Source: Plantactinospora sp. KBS50
Lineage (GTDB): Bacteria > Actinomycetota > Actinomycetes > Mycobacteriales > Micromonosporaceae
DNA length: 64,000 nucleotides
Assembly: GCF_002285795.1 (NCBI RefSeq)
Contig: NZ_CP022961.1
Span: forward strand, 5,026,001-5,090,000
Reading direction: 5' to 3'
Position 1 is the first letter of the stretch, and the number at the start of each line of letters is the position of its first letter. Both the position numbers and the translations under genes were made by a program. Below, one piece after another: positions 33,413 through 42,258 of this stretch. The notes under the pieces are model-generated. The model had not been told where the DNA came from, did no database searches, and saw only the letters and a list, made by a program, of their open reading frames with translations.

Positions 33413-34108
33413 TCACTCGGGCGCGGATTGCGCCGGCGGCGCGGGTAGCAGCGCGTTCCGCATCATCGCCGCCAGCCACCGGCGGAAAGTGTCCTCGGTC
33501 CATCCCTGCTGCGAGACCAGAGCCGCGTAGTGCGCCGGATCATTGAAGATCCACAGGACGTCGGTCGCGGTGGCCGGGTCGAGTTCCGCGGCGAGCGGGC
33601 CGAGTTCCAGCGCCCGTGCGACGACCATCTCGGCTCCTGCGCGACGGTTGGCCTGCAACACCGTCCACAGCTCGGCGGCTTCGGGCGCGTCGTCGGTCGC
33701 CCGGCGGACGGCCTCGAACAGCGGCGCGGCGCGGCGGGCGATGACGAGACAGACCTCGGCGTACGCGTCCAGGACCGCCGCGGGGGTGGTGGCCTTCCAG
33801 ACGGGTTGGAACCAGGGCCGCTCGGCGACCGGAACGGGAGCATCGTCGCCCGCCAGCGCCTGGTCCAGGACCTGCTTGAGCAGTGCGGCCTTCGAGCCGA
33901 AGACGGCGAAGACGGTAGGGCGGGCCACGCCGGCGCAGGACGCGATGTCGGCCAACGAGGTCGAGGCGTATCCCCGCTCGACGAACATGGCGCCGGCCGC
34001 GTCCACGATCGCCTGCCGGGTACGACGTGCGCCCTCGCTGCGGGTCGCCGACGTGTACCGCCGCCGTGGCTTCTTGTTGTTGTTGACCGTGCCCGTCACG
34101 CAACTCAT
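33413..34108 (-). CDS. TetR-family regulator
   Basis: 231 residues from ATG 34108; a GTG at 34132 would add eight residues, and neither has a clear ribosome site. HTH: RRTRQAIVDAAGAMFVERGY, ADIASCAGVARPTVFAVFGS, KAALLKQVLDQAL. The C-terminal ligand domain includes LEAVRRATDDAPE-like helices and WIFNDPAHYAALV. It is divergent from the cupin gene. A near-perfect -10 for the cupin (TATGAT, 34136-34141) and an ACCGGT-centred half-dyad (34131-34136) lie in the gap, so the regulator may repress the cupin gene. Confidence 0.88.
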   Translation of the reverse strand: MSCVTGTVNNNKKPRRRYTSATRSEGARRTRQAIVDAAGAMFVERGYASTSLADIASCAGVARPTVFAVFGSKAALLKQVLDQALAGDDAPVPVAERPWFQPVWKATTPAAVLDAYAEVCLVIARRAAPLFEAVRRATDDAPEAAELWTVLQANRRAGAEMVVARALELGPLAAELDPATATDVLWIFNDPAHYAALVSQQGWTEDTFRRWLAAMMRNALLPAPPAQSAPE

Positions 34109-34155
34109 ACTAGGGGAGCATTCAATAGACACCGGTATGATGAAATGAGGAAGCG

Positions 34156-34646
34156 ATGACCGAGGACACCCAGATGCGTCCCTACCTGCGGCGGGACGGC
34201 GAGGGGGAATCCTTGTGGTTTCTCGGCAGCCTGGTGACCGTCAAGGCGGCCGGCGAACAGACCGGCGGTCGGCTGACGGTCGTCGAGTTCGTCAATCCGC
34301 CCGGCTTCGCGCCGCCGCTGCACCGGCACCTCGACGAGGACGAGATGTTCTACATCCTGTCGGGAGACGTGCGGTTCATCTGCGCCGGCGAGGACTTCGC
34401 GGCCGGCCCCGGGGACTTCGTCCTGCTGCCGGCGCGATTGCCGCACACCTTCATCGTCGGCGCCGACGAACCGCTGCGCACCCTGCAACTGACCACACCG
34501 TCCGGCTTCGAACACTTCGCCGCCGAGGCAGGCGAGCCCGCCGGGTCACGACGGCTGCCGGACCCGGGGCCCATCGACCCCGTCGCGCTGGGCCACGCCG
34601 CCGCCCGGCACGCCATCGAGCTTCTTGGCCCCCACCACTGCCCTGA
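34156..34646 (+). CDS. Cupin-domain protein (quercetin-dioxygenase-like), frameshifted near its 3' end
   Basis: ATG 34156 with GAGGAAG upstream. Residues about 20-130 form a cupin barrel: GGRLTVVEFVNPPGFAPPLH with metal-ligand motif HRHLDEDEMFYILSGDVRF and the second motif LPARLPHTFIVG. Reading straight on, the frame runs to 34773, through an operator and into the next gene's start. Adding one C to the C5 run at 34629-34633 gives the expected family ending IELLGPPPLP and a stop at 34644-34646 (about 163 residues). So the 3' extension is probably an artefact of a one-base loss. Reaction unknown. Confidence 0.78.
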
Positions 34647-34693
34647 CCGGCCCCGACGCGGCTCTGCGACCCAGCTCACTTTCCTATATACAT

Positions 34694-34707
34694 TAGGCAA
34701 GTGCCTA
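34694..34707 (+). promoter_or_regulatory. Palindromic operator upstream of the second TetR gene
   Basis: TAGGCA-AG-TGCCTA, preceded by AT-rich TATATACAT (34686-34693 region). It lies 48 bases before GTG 34755 and is a likely autoregulatory TetR site. It falls within the uninterrupted cupin reading frame, which supports that frame being a false extension. Confidence 0.6.
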
Positions 34708-34754
34708 GTAAGGTTAGGTGAGCTGACCAACGGTTGCGGAAAGGGAGGGTCGCC

Positions 34755-35336
34755 GTGGCGAGAGCGGGTGTGACGCCGGAACGGCTGATACGGGCCGGCG
34801 CCGAGTTGGCCGACGAGGTGGGCTTCGACGCGGTCACCATCTCGGCGCTCGCCCGGCACTTCAACATCAAGGTCCCGAGCCTGTACTCCCACGTCAGCAA
34901 CACGCGCGACCTCAAGATCCGGATCGCGCTGTCCGCCCTCGACGAACTGGCCGACCGCAGCGCAGCGGCCCTCGCCGGCCGGGCGGGCAGGGACGCGCTC
35001 GTCGCCCTGGGGAACGTGTACCGCGACTACGCCCGGGAACACCCCGGCCGGTACGCCGCGACCCGCCTGCGGCTCGACCCGCAGGTCGCGGCCGCCAGCG
35101 CCGGACCCCGGCATGCGCAGATGCTGCGGGCGATCCTGCGCGGCTACCACCTGACCGAGACCGAACAGACCCATGCCGTACGGCTGATCGGCAGCACCTT
35201 CCACGGCTACATCAGCCTGGAACTGGCCGGCAGCTTCGACCACAGCGAACCGAGTTCACAGGAGTCCTGGACACGGGTCATGGATGGCCTGGACACCCTG
35301 CTGCGCAACTGGCCTGCCGAACAACCCCGGAGGTGA
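34755..35336 (+). CDS. TetR-family regulator
   Basis: 193 residues from GTG 34755 (GGGAGG five bases upstream). HTH: PERLIRAGAELADEVGFDAV, ISALARHFNIKVPSLYSHVS, DLKIRIALSALDELA. The C-terminal domain is of the TetR_C/WHG type (GNVYRDYAREHPGRYAATR, RLIGSTFHGYISLELAGSF). The stop is followed immediately by the SGNH hydrolase gene, whose ribosome site overlaps this gene's last codons, so the pair is an operon, probably self-regulated through 34694-34707. Confidence 0.92.
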   Translation: MARAGVTPERLIRAGAELADEVGFDAVTISALARHFNIKVPSLYSHVSNTRDLKIRIALSALDELADRSAAALAGRAGRDALVALGNVYRDYAREHPGRYAATRLRLDPQVAAASAGPRHAQMLRAILRGYHLTETEQTHAVRLIGSTFHGYISLELAGSFDHSEPSSQESWTRVMDGLDTLLRNWPAEQPRR

Positions 35337-35340
35337 AGTC

Positions 35341-36534
35341 ATCAACACCTGGATCACCACACCGATCACCGCCGCCCTCGTCCGCGGCGCGAACGAGCTG
35401 GAAACCACCGCGCACGGCGTGCGGCCGCACCGGTTGCCGGCCTGGGCGCGCGCCCAGGGTCCCGGCCCGCAACTGGACATGGTCGAGGCCCAGTCCTCCG
35501 GCGTACGGATCAGCTTCCGCACCTGTGCCACCGCTGTCGAGCTCGACGCCCTGGCCACCCGGCGGGGGTACACCGGATTTCCGGCCCGCCCGGACGGCGT
35601 CTACGACCTCCTGGTCGACGGGCGCCTGACCGCCCAGCGCAGCGTGCCCGGGGGAAACCTCATCGCCATCGACATGGCCACCGGCGGCACCGACTTCCGG
35701 GCCGGACCGGCCGGCACCGTGGCCTTCAGCGGACTGCCCGCCACCGACAAGGACGTCGAGATCTGGCTGCCGTGGGACGAGATCACCGAGATCGTGGCCC
35801 TGCGGACCGACGCACCGATCGAGCCCACCACCGGCGGCAACCGACCGGTGTGGCTGCACCACGGCAGTTCGATCAGCCACGGCTCCAACGCCGCGAGCCC
35901 GTCGACCACCTGGTCGGCGATCGCCGCCGCCCGCGGCGGTGTGGAGCTGATCAACCTGGGGCTCGGCGGCAACGCCCTGCTCGACCCGTTCACCGCCCGC
36001 ACGCTGCGGGACACGGCGGCCGACCTGATCAGCGTCAAGATCGGCATCAATCTGGTGAACGCCGACCTGATGCGCGTGCGTGCCTTCGCCCCGGCGGTGC
36101 ACGGCTTCCTCGACACGATCCGCGAGGCACACCCCGACGTTCCTCTCCTGGTCGTCTCGCCGATCTTCTGCCCGATCCACGAGGACACCCCCGGCCCCGG
36201 CGCCTTCGACATCGACGCGCTGCGCGAGGGTCGGATCGCCTTCGTGTCCACCGGCGACCCCGCCGAACGTGCCGCCGGCAAGCTGACGCTGCGGGTGATC
36301 CGCGACGAGTTGGCCCGCATCGTGACGGAACGGGCCGCCACCGACCCGAACCTGCACTACCTGGACGGGCTCGACCTGTACGGCGAGGCCGACTTCGCCG
36401 AGCTGCCGCTGCCTGACCGGTTGCACCCGGACGCCGCCGCCCACCGCCGCATGGGCGAACGTTTCGCGACCCTGGCCTTCGCCGGTGGCGGGCCGTTCGC
36501 CGCCGCCGACAACGGCCGAGGTGACCGCGGGTAG
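35341..36534 (+). CDS. SGNH/GDSL-family hydrolase, apparently with an ATC start
   Basis: 397 residues if started at ATC 35341. GGAGG (35329-35333) lies seven bases upstream and there is no ATG, GTG or TTG near; the only in-frame standard start is ATG 35284 deep inside the TetR gene. The N-terminal ~165 residues form a beta-rich domain (WITTPITAALVRGANELE start). The SGNH domain has block I HHGSSISHGS, block II INLGLGGNALL, block III KIGINLVNAD and block V DRLHPDAAAHRRMGERF (catalytic Asp/His). This family includes esterases and carbohydrate deacetylases; no signal peptide is seen. The start codon is uncertain. Confidence 0.82.
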   Translation: MNTWITTPITAALVRGANELETTAHGVRPHRLPAWARAQGPGPQLDMVEAQSSGVRISFRTCATAVELDALATRRGYTGFPARPDGVYDLLVDGRLTAQRSVPGGNLIAIDMATGGTDFRAGPAGTVAFSGLPATDKDVEIWLPWDEITEIVALRTDAPIEPTTGGNRPVWLHHGSSISHGSNAASPSTTWSAIAAARGGVELINLGLGGNALLDPFTARTLRDTAADLISVKIGINLVNADLMRVRAFAPAVHGFLDTIREAHPDVPLLVVSPIFCPIHEDTPGPGAFDIDALREGRIAFVSTGDPAERAAGKLTLRVIRDELARIVTERAATDPNLHYLDGLDLYGEADFAELPLPDRLHPDAAAHRRMGERFATLAFAGGGPFAAADNGRGDRG

Positions 36535-36654
36535 GGCTGGCTCCGCAGCCGCACCGCTGGAACGTCAGGCGGCGGGTGCGCGGCGGCACGCCGCGCCGCG
36601 CGGCCGAGTCGAAAACCGGTTGCGCCCGTGGTGCCGTTCTTGCAGCGTACAGGC

Positions 36655-37443
36655 GTGATCAATGCGGTTCGACTGCTTGCGGCCTACGACGAACAGCTTC
36701 GGACCGACGCCGAGACGGCCAGCGCGGTCTCGGTCGCCCGGCACGGGCCGCTGCACCTGGCGACCTTCGTGGGTGGCCGCGGTTTTGTCACCTACCGCGA
36801 TCTGGGCGGCGCGGACGCCGCCACGATCCGGCGGCTCGTCCCGGCGGCGCTCGCCCACTACCGGGCAGACCCCGAGATCGACCGGGTCGAGTGGAAGACG
36901 CGTGGCCACGACCATGCGCCGGGGTTGCCCGAGACGTTGCTGGAAAACGGGTTCGTCGCCGACGCACCCGAGTCGATCATGCTCGGCGAGGCCCGGCTGC
37001 TGGCCGTCGACGTTCCGCTGCCCGACGGCGTGACGCTGCGCCGGGTCAGCGACGAGGCGGACGTGCGCGCGATGAGCGCCATGCAGAACGAGGTCTTCGG
37101 CGTTCCCGTCGGCGACGACCTGGCCGACGGCCTCCTGGACCGGATGGCCCGCGACGACGGGATGGAGTTGTGGGTCGCCGAGGCCGCGGGACGGATCGTC
37201 AGCGCCGGCCGGCTGGAGCCGGTGCCGGGGACCGACTTCGCCGGAATCTGGGGCGGTGCGACGCGTACGCGGTGGCGCGGTCGTGGGATCTACCGCGCGC
37301 TGACCGCGGCCCGGGCCCGTTCGGCGCTCGATCTGGGCAAGACCCTCATCAACAGCGACTCCACCGAGTACTCGCGCCCGATCCTCGAACGCTCCGGTCT
37401 GGTCAAGGTCTCCACGACGACGCCCTACCACTGGCGGCGGTGA
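36655..37443 (+). CDS. GNAT-family N-acetyltransferase
   Basis: 262 residues if started at GTG 36655 (VINAVRLLAAYDEQLR); GTG 36628 is an alternative adding nine residues. The C-terminal half is a GNAT domain: LRRVSDEADVRAM, WVAEAAGRIVSAGRLEPVPG, acetyl-CoA loop TRTRWRGRGIYRAL, INSDSTEYSRPILERSGLVK. The N-terminal half looks like a second degenerate GNAT-like fold (RDLGGADAATIRRLV). Substrate unknown. It is convergent with the cellulase gene across a strong terminator. Confidence 0.88.
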   Translation: MINAVRLLAAYDEQLRTDAETASAVSVARHGPLHLATFVGGRGFVTYRDLGGADAATIRRLVPAALAHYRADPEIDRVEWKTRGHDHAPGLPETLLENGFVADAPESIMLGEARLLAVDVPLPDGVTLRRVSDEADVRAMSAMQNEVFGVPVGDDLADGLLDRMARDDGMELWVAEAAGRIVSAGRLEPVPGTDFAGIWGGATRTRWRGRGIYRALTAARARSALDLGKTLINSDSTEYSRPILERSGLVKVSTTTPYHWRR

Positions 37444-37473
37444 GCGTCCCGGCCGCCGCGCCCTTGCGCCTGT

Positions 37474-37508
37474 GACGGGCCGGGGCCGACGCACGGCCCC
37501 GGCCCGTC
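37474..37508. terminator. Bidirectional hairpin terminator
   Basis: Perfect 15-bp inverted repeat (37474-37488 with 37494-37508), loop ACGCA, between the convergent acetyltransferase and cellulase genes. Confidence 0.85.
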
Positions 37509-37534
37509 GCGGTGGGTTGCACCCAGGGCGCGGC

Positions 37535-39163
37535 CTAGTTGCAGGTGGCGCCGTTGAGCTTGAAGCCGGTGGGGGCTCCGTCGTTGCCGGTGTGGTTGGC
37601 CTGGTACCCGATGGTGGTCGAGCCGCCCGCCGGCAGGGCACCGTTGTAGCTGGCGTTGGTCGCGGTCACCGTCCCGCTGGTCGGCGAGTAGGTGGCGCTC
37701 CAGCCGGAGACGATCGTCTGCCCGGAGGGCAGCGTGAAGGTCAGGGCCCAGCCGTTGATGGCGGCGGTGCCGGTGTTGGTGATCGTGATGTTGTTGGTCA
37801 GCCCGGTGTTCCACGCGTTGACCGCGTTGGTGACCCGGCAACTGCCGGTGCCGCCGGGGCTGGTCGTGGGCGAGGCGGTCGGCGACGCGGTCGGCGACGC
37901 CGTGGGCGAGGCGGTGGGCGACGCCGTCGGTGAGGCGGTCGGCGAGGTCGTCGGCGAGGTGCCTCCGGCCGCGCTGATGATGGCGCTGATGATGCCCTGC
38001 TGGGTCACCGTGGCCGAACTGCGGTTGAACAGGCCGAAGCCGTACTGGCCGTTGTAGCCGTTGTCCCAGTACGCGGTGGCGGCGCCGTACTTCTTGGAGG
38101 TGGACACCAGCGCGCGGGCGAAGTTCGCCCGGTACGTGTTGTTCGCCGAGTCGGCGGACGTCTTGTCGATCGCGCCGTACTCACCGACGAACACCGGATA
38201 TCCGCGCACGACGAAGGCGTCGTACATCTTCTTCAGCATGGTGTCCATGTAGTCTTCCTGTCCCCAGGTCGACTTCTTCGACGAGTTGGTCGCCGCCGCT
38301 CCCCACTGGGTGATGTTGCCGTCCTCCTGGCCCGTGAAGTCCCAGGGGTCGTAGTAGTGGACGGAGATCATGATCCGCTGCTCGCCACTGGGGATGGAGC
38401 TGGACCGGTACTGGTCGGTGGGCAGCACGAAGCCGTAGTTGCCCGCGGTGTACTCGATGTTCGTGTTCCAACCCGGGACGAGCAGCCACCGCGAGGCGTT
38501 GGTGCCGCCGGTCTGCCGGACGGTGTCCACGAAGATCTGGTTGTACGCGTTGATGTTCGAGTAGCACGTGGAGGTCGGGTTGCCGTACTGCCCGTCGAAC
38601 TCCTCGTTCATGGACTCGAAGATCAGATGGTCGTTGTAGCTCTGGAACTTCGTCGCGATCTGTTGCCAGACCTTCTGGTACTTGGCCTTGATCGTGGTCT
38701 GGTCGGACGCGTCGCAGATCAACCAGGATCCGGTGATGGTCTTGTAGCCGTCGCCGTGCATGTTGATCAGCACGTAGAGGCCCTGGTTGTAGGCGTAGTC
38801 GACGACCTCTTTGATCCGGTTCAGCCACGCGGAATCGACCGTGTAGTTCGGGCCGGCGCCGATCTTCCCCAGGTAGGAGACCGGGATGCGGATCGTCTTG
38901 AAGCCCGAGGCCTTGACCCGGTCGATGAGGGCCTGCGTGATGACCGGGTTGCCCCACGCCGTCTCGCTGGGGATCCCGTTGGAGTTCGCCTCCAACTGGT
39001 TCCCCAGGTTCCAGCCGGCGCCCATGTCGGCGACCAGTTGCGGGGCGGTCAGTTGGACCGCGGCGTCGGCCGAGGCCGACCTTGTCACGCCGTACACGGC
39101 TCCGGCAAAGGCCAGGGTGGCGGCGACGAATGCGAGCCCGGCCCTCCTTACTGTCGAACTCAT
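37535..39163 (-). CDS. Secreted GH5 cellulase (endoglucanase) with C-terminal CBM2
   Basis: 542 residues from ATG 39163. A signal peptide (about 1-34, ending SASADA) is followed by a GH5 domain (about 37-390): GWNLGNQLEA, TIRIPVSYLGKI, INMHGDGY, general acid in FESMNEE (about residue 186) and nucleophile in FVGEYGAID (about 327). A (PTAS)n linker encoded by 12-base repeats (37861-37960) leads to a CBM2 cellulose-binding module with the terminal Cys pair (SCRVTNAVNAWNTGLTNNI; LNGATCN) and surface Trp residues. It cuts internal beta-1,4-glucan bonds outside the cell. A LacI-type palindrome at 39259 probably makes it inducible. Confidence 0.95.
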   Translation of the reverse strand: MSSTVRRAGLAFVAATLAFAGAVYGVTRSASADAAVQLTAPQLVADMGAGWNLGNQLEANSNGIPSETAWGNPVITQALIDRVKASGFKTIRIPVSYLGKIGAGPNYTVDSAWLNRIKEVVDYAYNQGLYVLINMHGDGYKTITGSWLICDASDQTTIKAKYQKVWQQIATKFQSYNDHLIFESMNEEFDGQYGNPTSTCYSNINAYNQIFVDTVRQTGGTNASRWLLVPGWNTNIEYTAGNYGFVLPTDQYRSSSIPSGEQRIMISVHYYDPWDFTGQEDGNITQWGAAATNSSKKSTWGQEDYMDTMLKKMYDAFVVRGYPVFVGEYGAIDKTSADSANNTYRANFARALVSTSKKYGAATAYWDNGYNGQYGFGLFNRSSATVTQQGIISAIISAAGGTSPTTSPTASPTASPTASPTASPTASPTASPTTSPGGTGSCRVTNAVNAWNTGLTNNITITNTGTAAINGWALTFTLPSGQTIVSGWSATYSPTSGTVTATNASYNGALPAGGSTTIGYQANHTGNDGAPTGFKLNGATCN

Positions 39164-39258
39164 GGATCTTCCTCTCGTACGGTATCGATCGCTGGGACCG
39201 GCGGTGTCTCCGGTCCGCGCCGGGCGAAGGACGTCGCCACGGACGCGCCAACATGGCC

Positions 39259-39274
39259 ATCGAAGCGCTTCGAT
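39259..39274 (-). promoter_or_regulatory. LacI-type operator upstream of the cellulase gene
   Basis: ATCGAAGCGCTTCGAT, a perfect 16-bp palindrome with the central CG flanked as in LacI/GalR-family sites, 96 bases before the cellulase start. It differs from the CebR box (TGGGAGCGCTCCCA) but shares the AGCGCT centre. Confidence 0.75.
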
Positions 39275-39351
39275 TGAGCCTAGTCAAGGGCTGGGCGCGA
39301 TCGACGACGCCCGGCCGGCGCGGTCGGCGGAACGGGTGGCGGCGCGAACGG

Positions 39352-39373
39352 TAAAATCGGAGTCGTGACTCCG
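39352..39373 (+). promoter_or_regulatory. -10 box and palindrome overlapping the start of the TetR gene (leaderless promoter)
   Basis: TAAAAT (39352-39357) lies eight bases before GTG 39365, so transcription should start at or beside the initiation codon. CGGAGTC-GT-GACTCCG (39358-39373) is a 7-bp dyad centred on that codon, a natural autoregulatory site. Confidence 0.6.
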
Positions 39374-39982
39374 CTAAACCGAACGTACGGGCTGACCGCC
39401 CCGGTTGGCCGGGCCGGCCAGCGGCGGTTGCGGGCGGACGCGCAACGCAACCGGGCCCGGCTGCTCGCGGCCGCCGAGGAGGTCATCGCCGAACGCGGCG
39501 CCGGGGCGTCCACCGAGGAGATCGCCCGGGCCGCCGGGGTGGGCGTCGGAACGCTGTTCCGGCACTTTCCCAGCAAGGAGGAGCTGCTGTCGGCGGTGTA
39601 CGCGGCCCGGCTGCACGACCTGGCGGACCGGGCCGGCGAGATGATCGGCGCGGACGACCCGACCGCCGGGCTTCGCACCCTGCTGACCTACGTCGTGCAG
39701 CACTGCGCCGGGAGGAACACCCTGGTCGCGGCGCTCGCCGAGGCCGGGGTCGACCCGGACGACGAGTCGACCCGCGCGGCCAAGCGGGCGTACTCGGAGG
39801 CGCTGGCGGGGCTGCTGGACCGGACCCGCCGCGCCGGCGCCCTCCGCGCCGACGTGGGCCTGCCGGAACTGCACGCGCTGATCGTCGGCGCCGCACGCGC
39901 CGCCGAGATCACCCCCGATCCGCAGGTACGCGCCCGCGCGCTGGCGGTGGTCCTCGACGGTCTCCGCCCGCCGGCCGGGTGA
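39365..39982 (+). CDS. TetR-family regulator
   Basis: 205 residues from GTG 39365. HTH: RADAQRNRARLLAAAEEVIA, TEEIARAAGVGVGTLFRHFP, KEELLSAVYAARLHDLADRA. The C-terminal domain resembles that of regulators of small-molecule exporters (LRTLLTYVVQHCAG, PELHALIVGAARAAE). No ribosome site is seen, in line with the leaderless promoter. It is convergent with the MMPL exporter gene, its most likely target by function. Confidence 0.92.
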   Translation: MTPLNRTYGLTAPVGRAGQRRLRADAQRNRARLLAAAEEVIAERGAGASTEEIARAAGVGVGTLFRHFPSKEELLSAVYAARLHDLADRAGEMIGADDPTAGLRTLLTYVVQHCAGRNTLVAALAEAGVDPDDESTRAAKRAYSEALAGLLDRTRRAGALRADVGLPELHALIVGAARAAEITPDPQVRARALAVVLDGLRPPAG

Positions 39983-39990
39983 CCGCCCAC

Positions 39991-40070
39991 CGCGCCCCCG
40001 ACCCGCCCGGCGGACGCCGCGCCCCGACCCGCCCGGCGGACGCCGCGCCCCCGACCCGCCCGGTGAACGC
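39991..40070. repeat. Three tandem copies of a 26-27-base repeat between tetR and MMPL genes
   Basis: Unit CGCGCCCCCGACCCGCCCGG plus (C/T)GGACGC or (T)GAACGC at 39991-40017, 40018-40043 and 40044-40070. Copy 2 is one C shorter and copy 3 differs at two bases. Non-coding; perhaps a slippage product. Confidence 0.8.
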
Positions 40071-40092
40071 CGGACCGTGACCACCGCCGAGG

Positions 40093-42258
40093 TCAGCGCC
40101 GGTCGACGGCCCGGTCCCGCCGGTTGCCGTCGCTGCCCCGGTCGGCCCGGGACAGCGCGTTCGGCCACCAGATCCGCGGCCCGATGTCGTACGTGAGGGC
40201 GGGCACCAGCAGCGAGCGGACGACGATGGTGTCCAGCAGCACGCCCACGGCCACCGCGACACCGATCTCCACGAGCACGACCAGCGGCAGCACGGCGAGC
40301 GCCGAGAAGGTGGCGGCGAGCACCACCCCGGCCGAGGTGATCACCCCGCCGGTGACGATGAGGCCGTGCAGCGTGCCCGCCCGGGTGCCCCGCTTGCAGG
40401 ACTCCTCGCGGACCCGGGTCATCAGGAAGATGTTGTAGTCGATCCCCAGGGCCACCAGGAAGACGAACGCGAACAGCGGGAAGGCCGCGTCCACGCCGGG
40501 AAAACCGAAGACGTACGTGAACAGCAGCGCGCAGAGCCCGAGGGTGGCCAGGAACGACAGCACCACGGTGCCGATCAGCAGCAGCGGCGCGACGATCGAG
40601 CGCAGCAGCAGGGCGAGGATCACCGCGATGACCCCGAGGACCACCGGAATGATCACGTTCCGGTCCCGGACCGAGGCGTCGGCGTTGTCCAGGTCGATCG
40701 CCGTGAAGCCGCCCACCACGGCCCCCGCGTCGGGCACCGCGTGCACGGCGGTACGGATCTGCCGTACCGTCTCCTCGGCCGCGCTGCTGTCGGCCGGCGC
40801 GGTGAGCGTGGCCTGCAACTGGACCCGGCCGTCGACGACCTTCGGCGCCGCCGCGTCCTGCCCGCCGGCGGTGTCCGGCGCCGCGCCCGCGGACTCGCCC
40901 GCCGCCGACACCGCCTGCACCGAGGCGACCCCGGGGACTGCCCTGGCCACCTCGGCGACCTGGGTGGCGACGCCGGCCGCGGTGAAGATGGTCACCGGAC
41001 TGCCCTGGCCGCCGGGGAAGTGCTGGGCGATGACCCGCTGGCCGACCTTCGACTCGGTGTTCTGGATGAACTGCTCGGTCTGGCCCAGCTTGGTGTTGCC
41101 CAACTGGGTGAGGCCGAAGGCGAGCGCCACCAGCGCGAGCGAGGTGACCAGCCAGATCGGCCGGGACCGGCGGCCGACGAACCTGCCCACCGGGGACCAC
41201 ACCCGGCCGATGCTGTCCTTGTCGTCGTCGTGCGGCACCCGCGGCCAGAACGCCCAGCGGCCGCCCAGCAGCAGCAGCGCCGGCAGCAGGGTGAGCATCA
41301 CGACCAGGGTGGCGGCGATGCCGATGGCGGACACCGGCCCGAGCGACCGGTTGGAGTCGAGGCTGGACAGCAGCAGGCCGAGCAGGCCGGCGATGACCGT
41401 GACCCCGGAGGCGAGGATCGCCGGGGCGGCCCCCCGCCAGGCCGCCCGGATGGCGTCCACCGCCCGCAGGTGGTGGTGCAGTTCCTCCCGGTACCGGGCG
41501 ATCATCAGCAGCGCGTAGTCGGTGCCGGCGCCGAAGACCAGCACCGTGAGGATGCCCTGGGACTGGCCGTCGAGCTTGATCACGTCGGCGCGGGCCAGGA
41601 GGTACACCGCGACGGCCGCCGTCGCGTACGACATGCCGGCCGCCAGCAGCGGGATGACCCAGAGGATCGGACTGCGGTACACGATCAGCAGGATGACCAG
41701 CACCACGCCGAGGGTGACCAGCAGCAACGGCCCGTCGATCGAGGCGAAGACCTCGACCAGGTCGGCGAGGATGCCGGCCGGCCCGGCCACGTGCACGGAA
41801 AGCCCGTCCCCACCCGTACCGGCGATCTCGCGGAGTTCGTCGCTTACCGACCGGATGTCGTCGCCCACCGCGCTGTCGATGGGCACCACGACCTCCAGCG
41901 CCTGGCCGTCCTGGCTGGCTATCGGCGGCGGCAGCGGGCCGACCACCCCGGGCACCTGGGCGAACCGCTGGGCGTCGGCGGTCGCCCGGTCCCGGTCCGC
42001 GGCGGTGATCCCGCTGGTCCGCTCATACACCACCAGGGCGGGGGTGGTCTGCCGCTCGACGAAGCCGTCGGCCAGATTCTGCGCCCGGGTCGCCTCGGCG
42101 CCGGCCGGCAGGAACGCCGCGTTGTCGTTGGTGGTCACCTGAGAGAGCCGGCCCGCGTACGGACCGGCCACGGCGGCGAACACCAGCCAGCCCACCACCA
42201 CGGCCACGGCGATGGACACCGCCGTACGGGTCCGCATCATCCACCTCAACCCAGTCAT
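40093..42258 (-). CDS. MMPL/RND-family transporter
   Basis: 721 residues from ATG 42258 (MTGLRWMMRTRTAV); ATG 42240/42237 has a stronger ribosome site (GAGG) and would give 715 or 714 residues. Twelve hydrophobic segments in two halves, each with a large outer loop (about 40-180 and 375-520). Conserved MMPL motifs: GAGTDYALLMIARYREEL, and in the second half FVFLVALGIDYNIFLMTRVREE, the proton-relay Asp-Tyr pairs. The family exports lipids, antibiotics or other hydrophobic molecules by proton motive force. The ending is charged (RADRGSDGNRRDRAVDRR). Probably controlled by the convergent TetR. Confidence 0.93.
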   Translation of the reverse strand: MTGLRWMMRTRTAVSIAVAVVVGWLVFAAVAGPYAGRLSQVTTNDNAAFLPAGAEATRAQNLADGFVERQTTPALVVYERTSGITAADRDRATADAQRFAQVPGVVGPLPPPIASQDGQALEVVVPIDSAVGDDIRSVSDELREIAGTGGDGLSVHVAGPAGILADLVEVFASIDGPLLLVTLGVVLVILLIVYRSPILWVIPLLAAGMSYATAAVAVYLLARADVIKLDGQSQGILTVLVFGAGTDYALLMIARYREELHHHLRAVDAIRAAWRGAAPAILASGVTVIAGLLGLLLSSLDSNRSLGPVSAIGIAATLVVMLTLLPALLLLGGRWAFWPRVPHDDDKDSIGRVWSPVGRFVGRRSRPIWLVTSLALVALAFGLTQLGNTKLGQTEQFIQNTESKVGQRVIAQHFPGGQGSPVTIFTAAGVATQVAEVARAVPGVASVQAVSAAGESAGAAPDTAGGQDAAAPKVVDGRVQLQATLTAPADSSAAEETVRQIRTAVHAVPDAGAVVGGFTAIDLDNADASVRDRNVIIPVVLGVIAVILALLLRSIVAPLLLIGTVVLSFLATLGLCALLFTYVFGFPGVDAAFPLFAFVFLVALGIDYNIFLMTRVREESCKRGTRAGTLHGLIVTGGVITSAGVVLAATFSALAVLPLVVLVEIGVAVAVGVLLDTIVVRSLLVPALTYDIGPRIWWPNALSRADRGSDGNRRDRAVDRR

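Noticed and set aside
34156-34773. Cupin gene with a 42-residue C-terminal extension
   Set aside because: The extension crosses a promoter and operator and the next gene's start; a one-base loss explains it better.
37861-37960. 12-base repeats resembling a minisatellite
   Set aside because: They encode the (PTAS)n linker of the cellulase.
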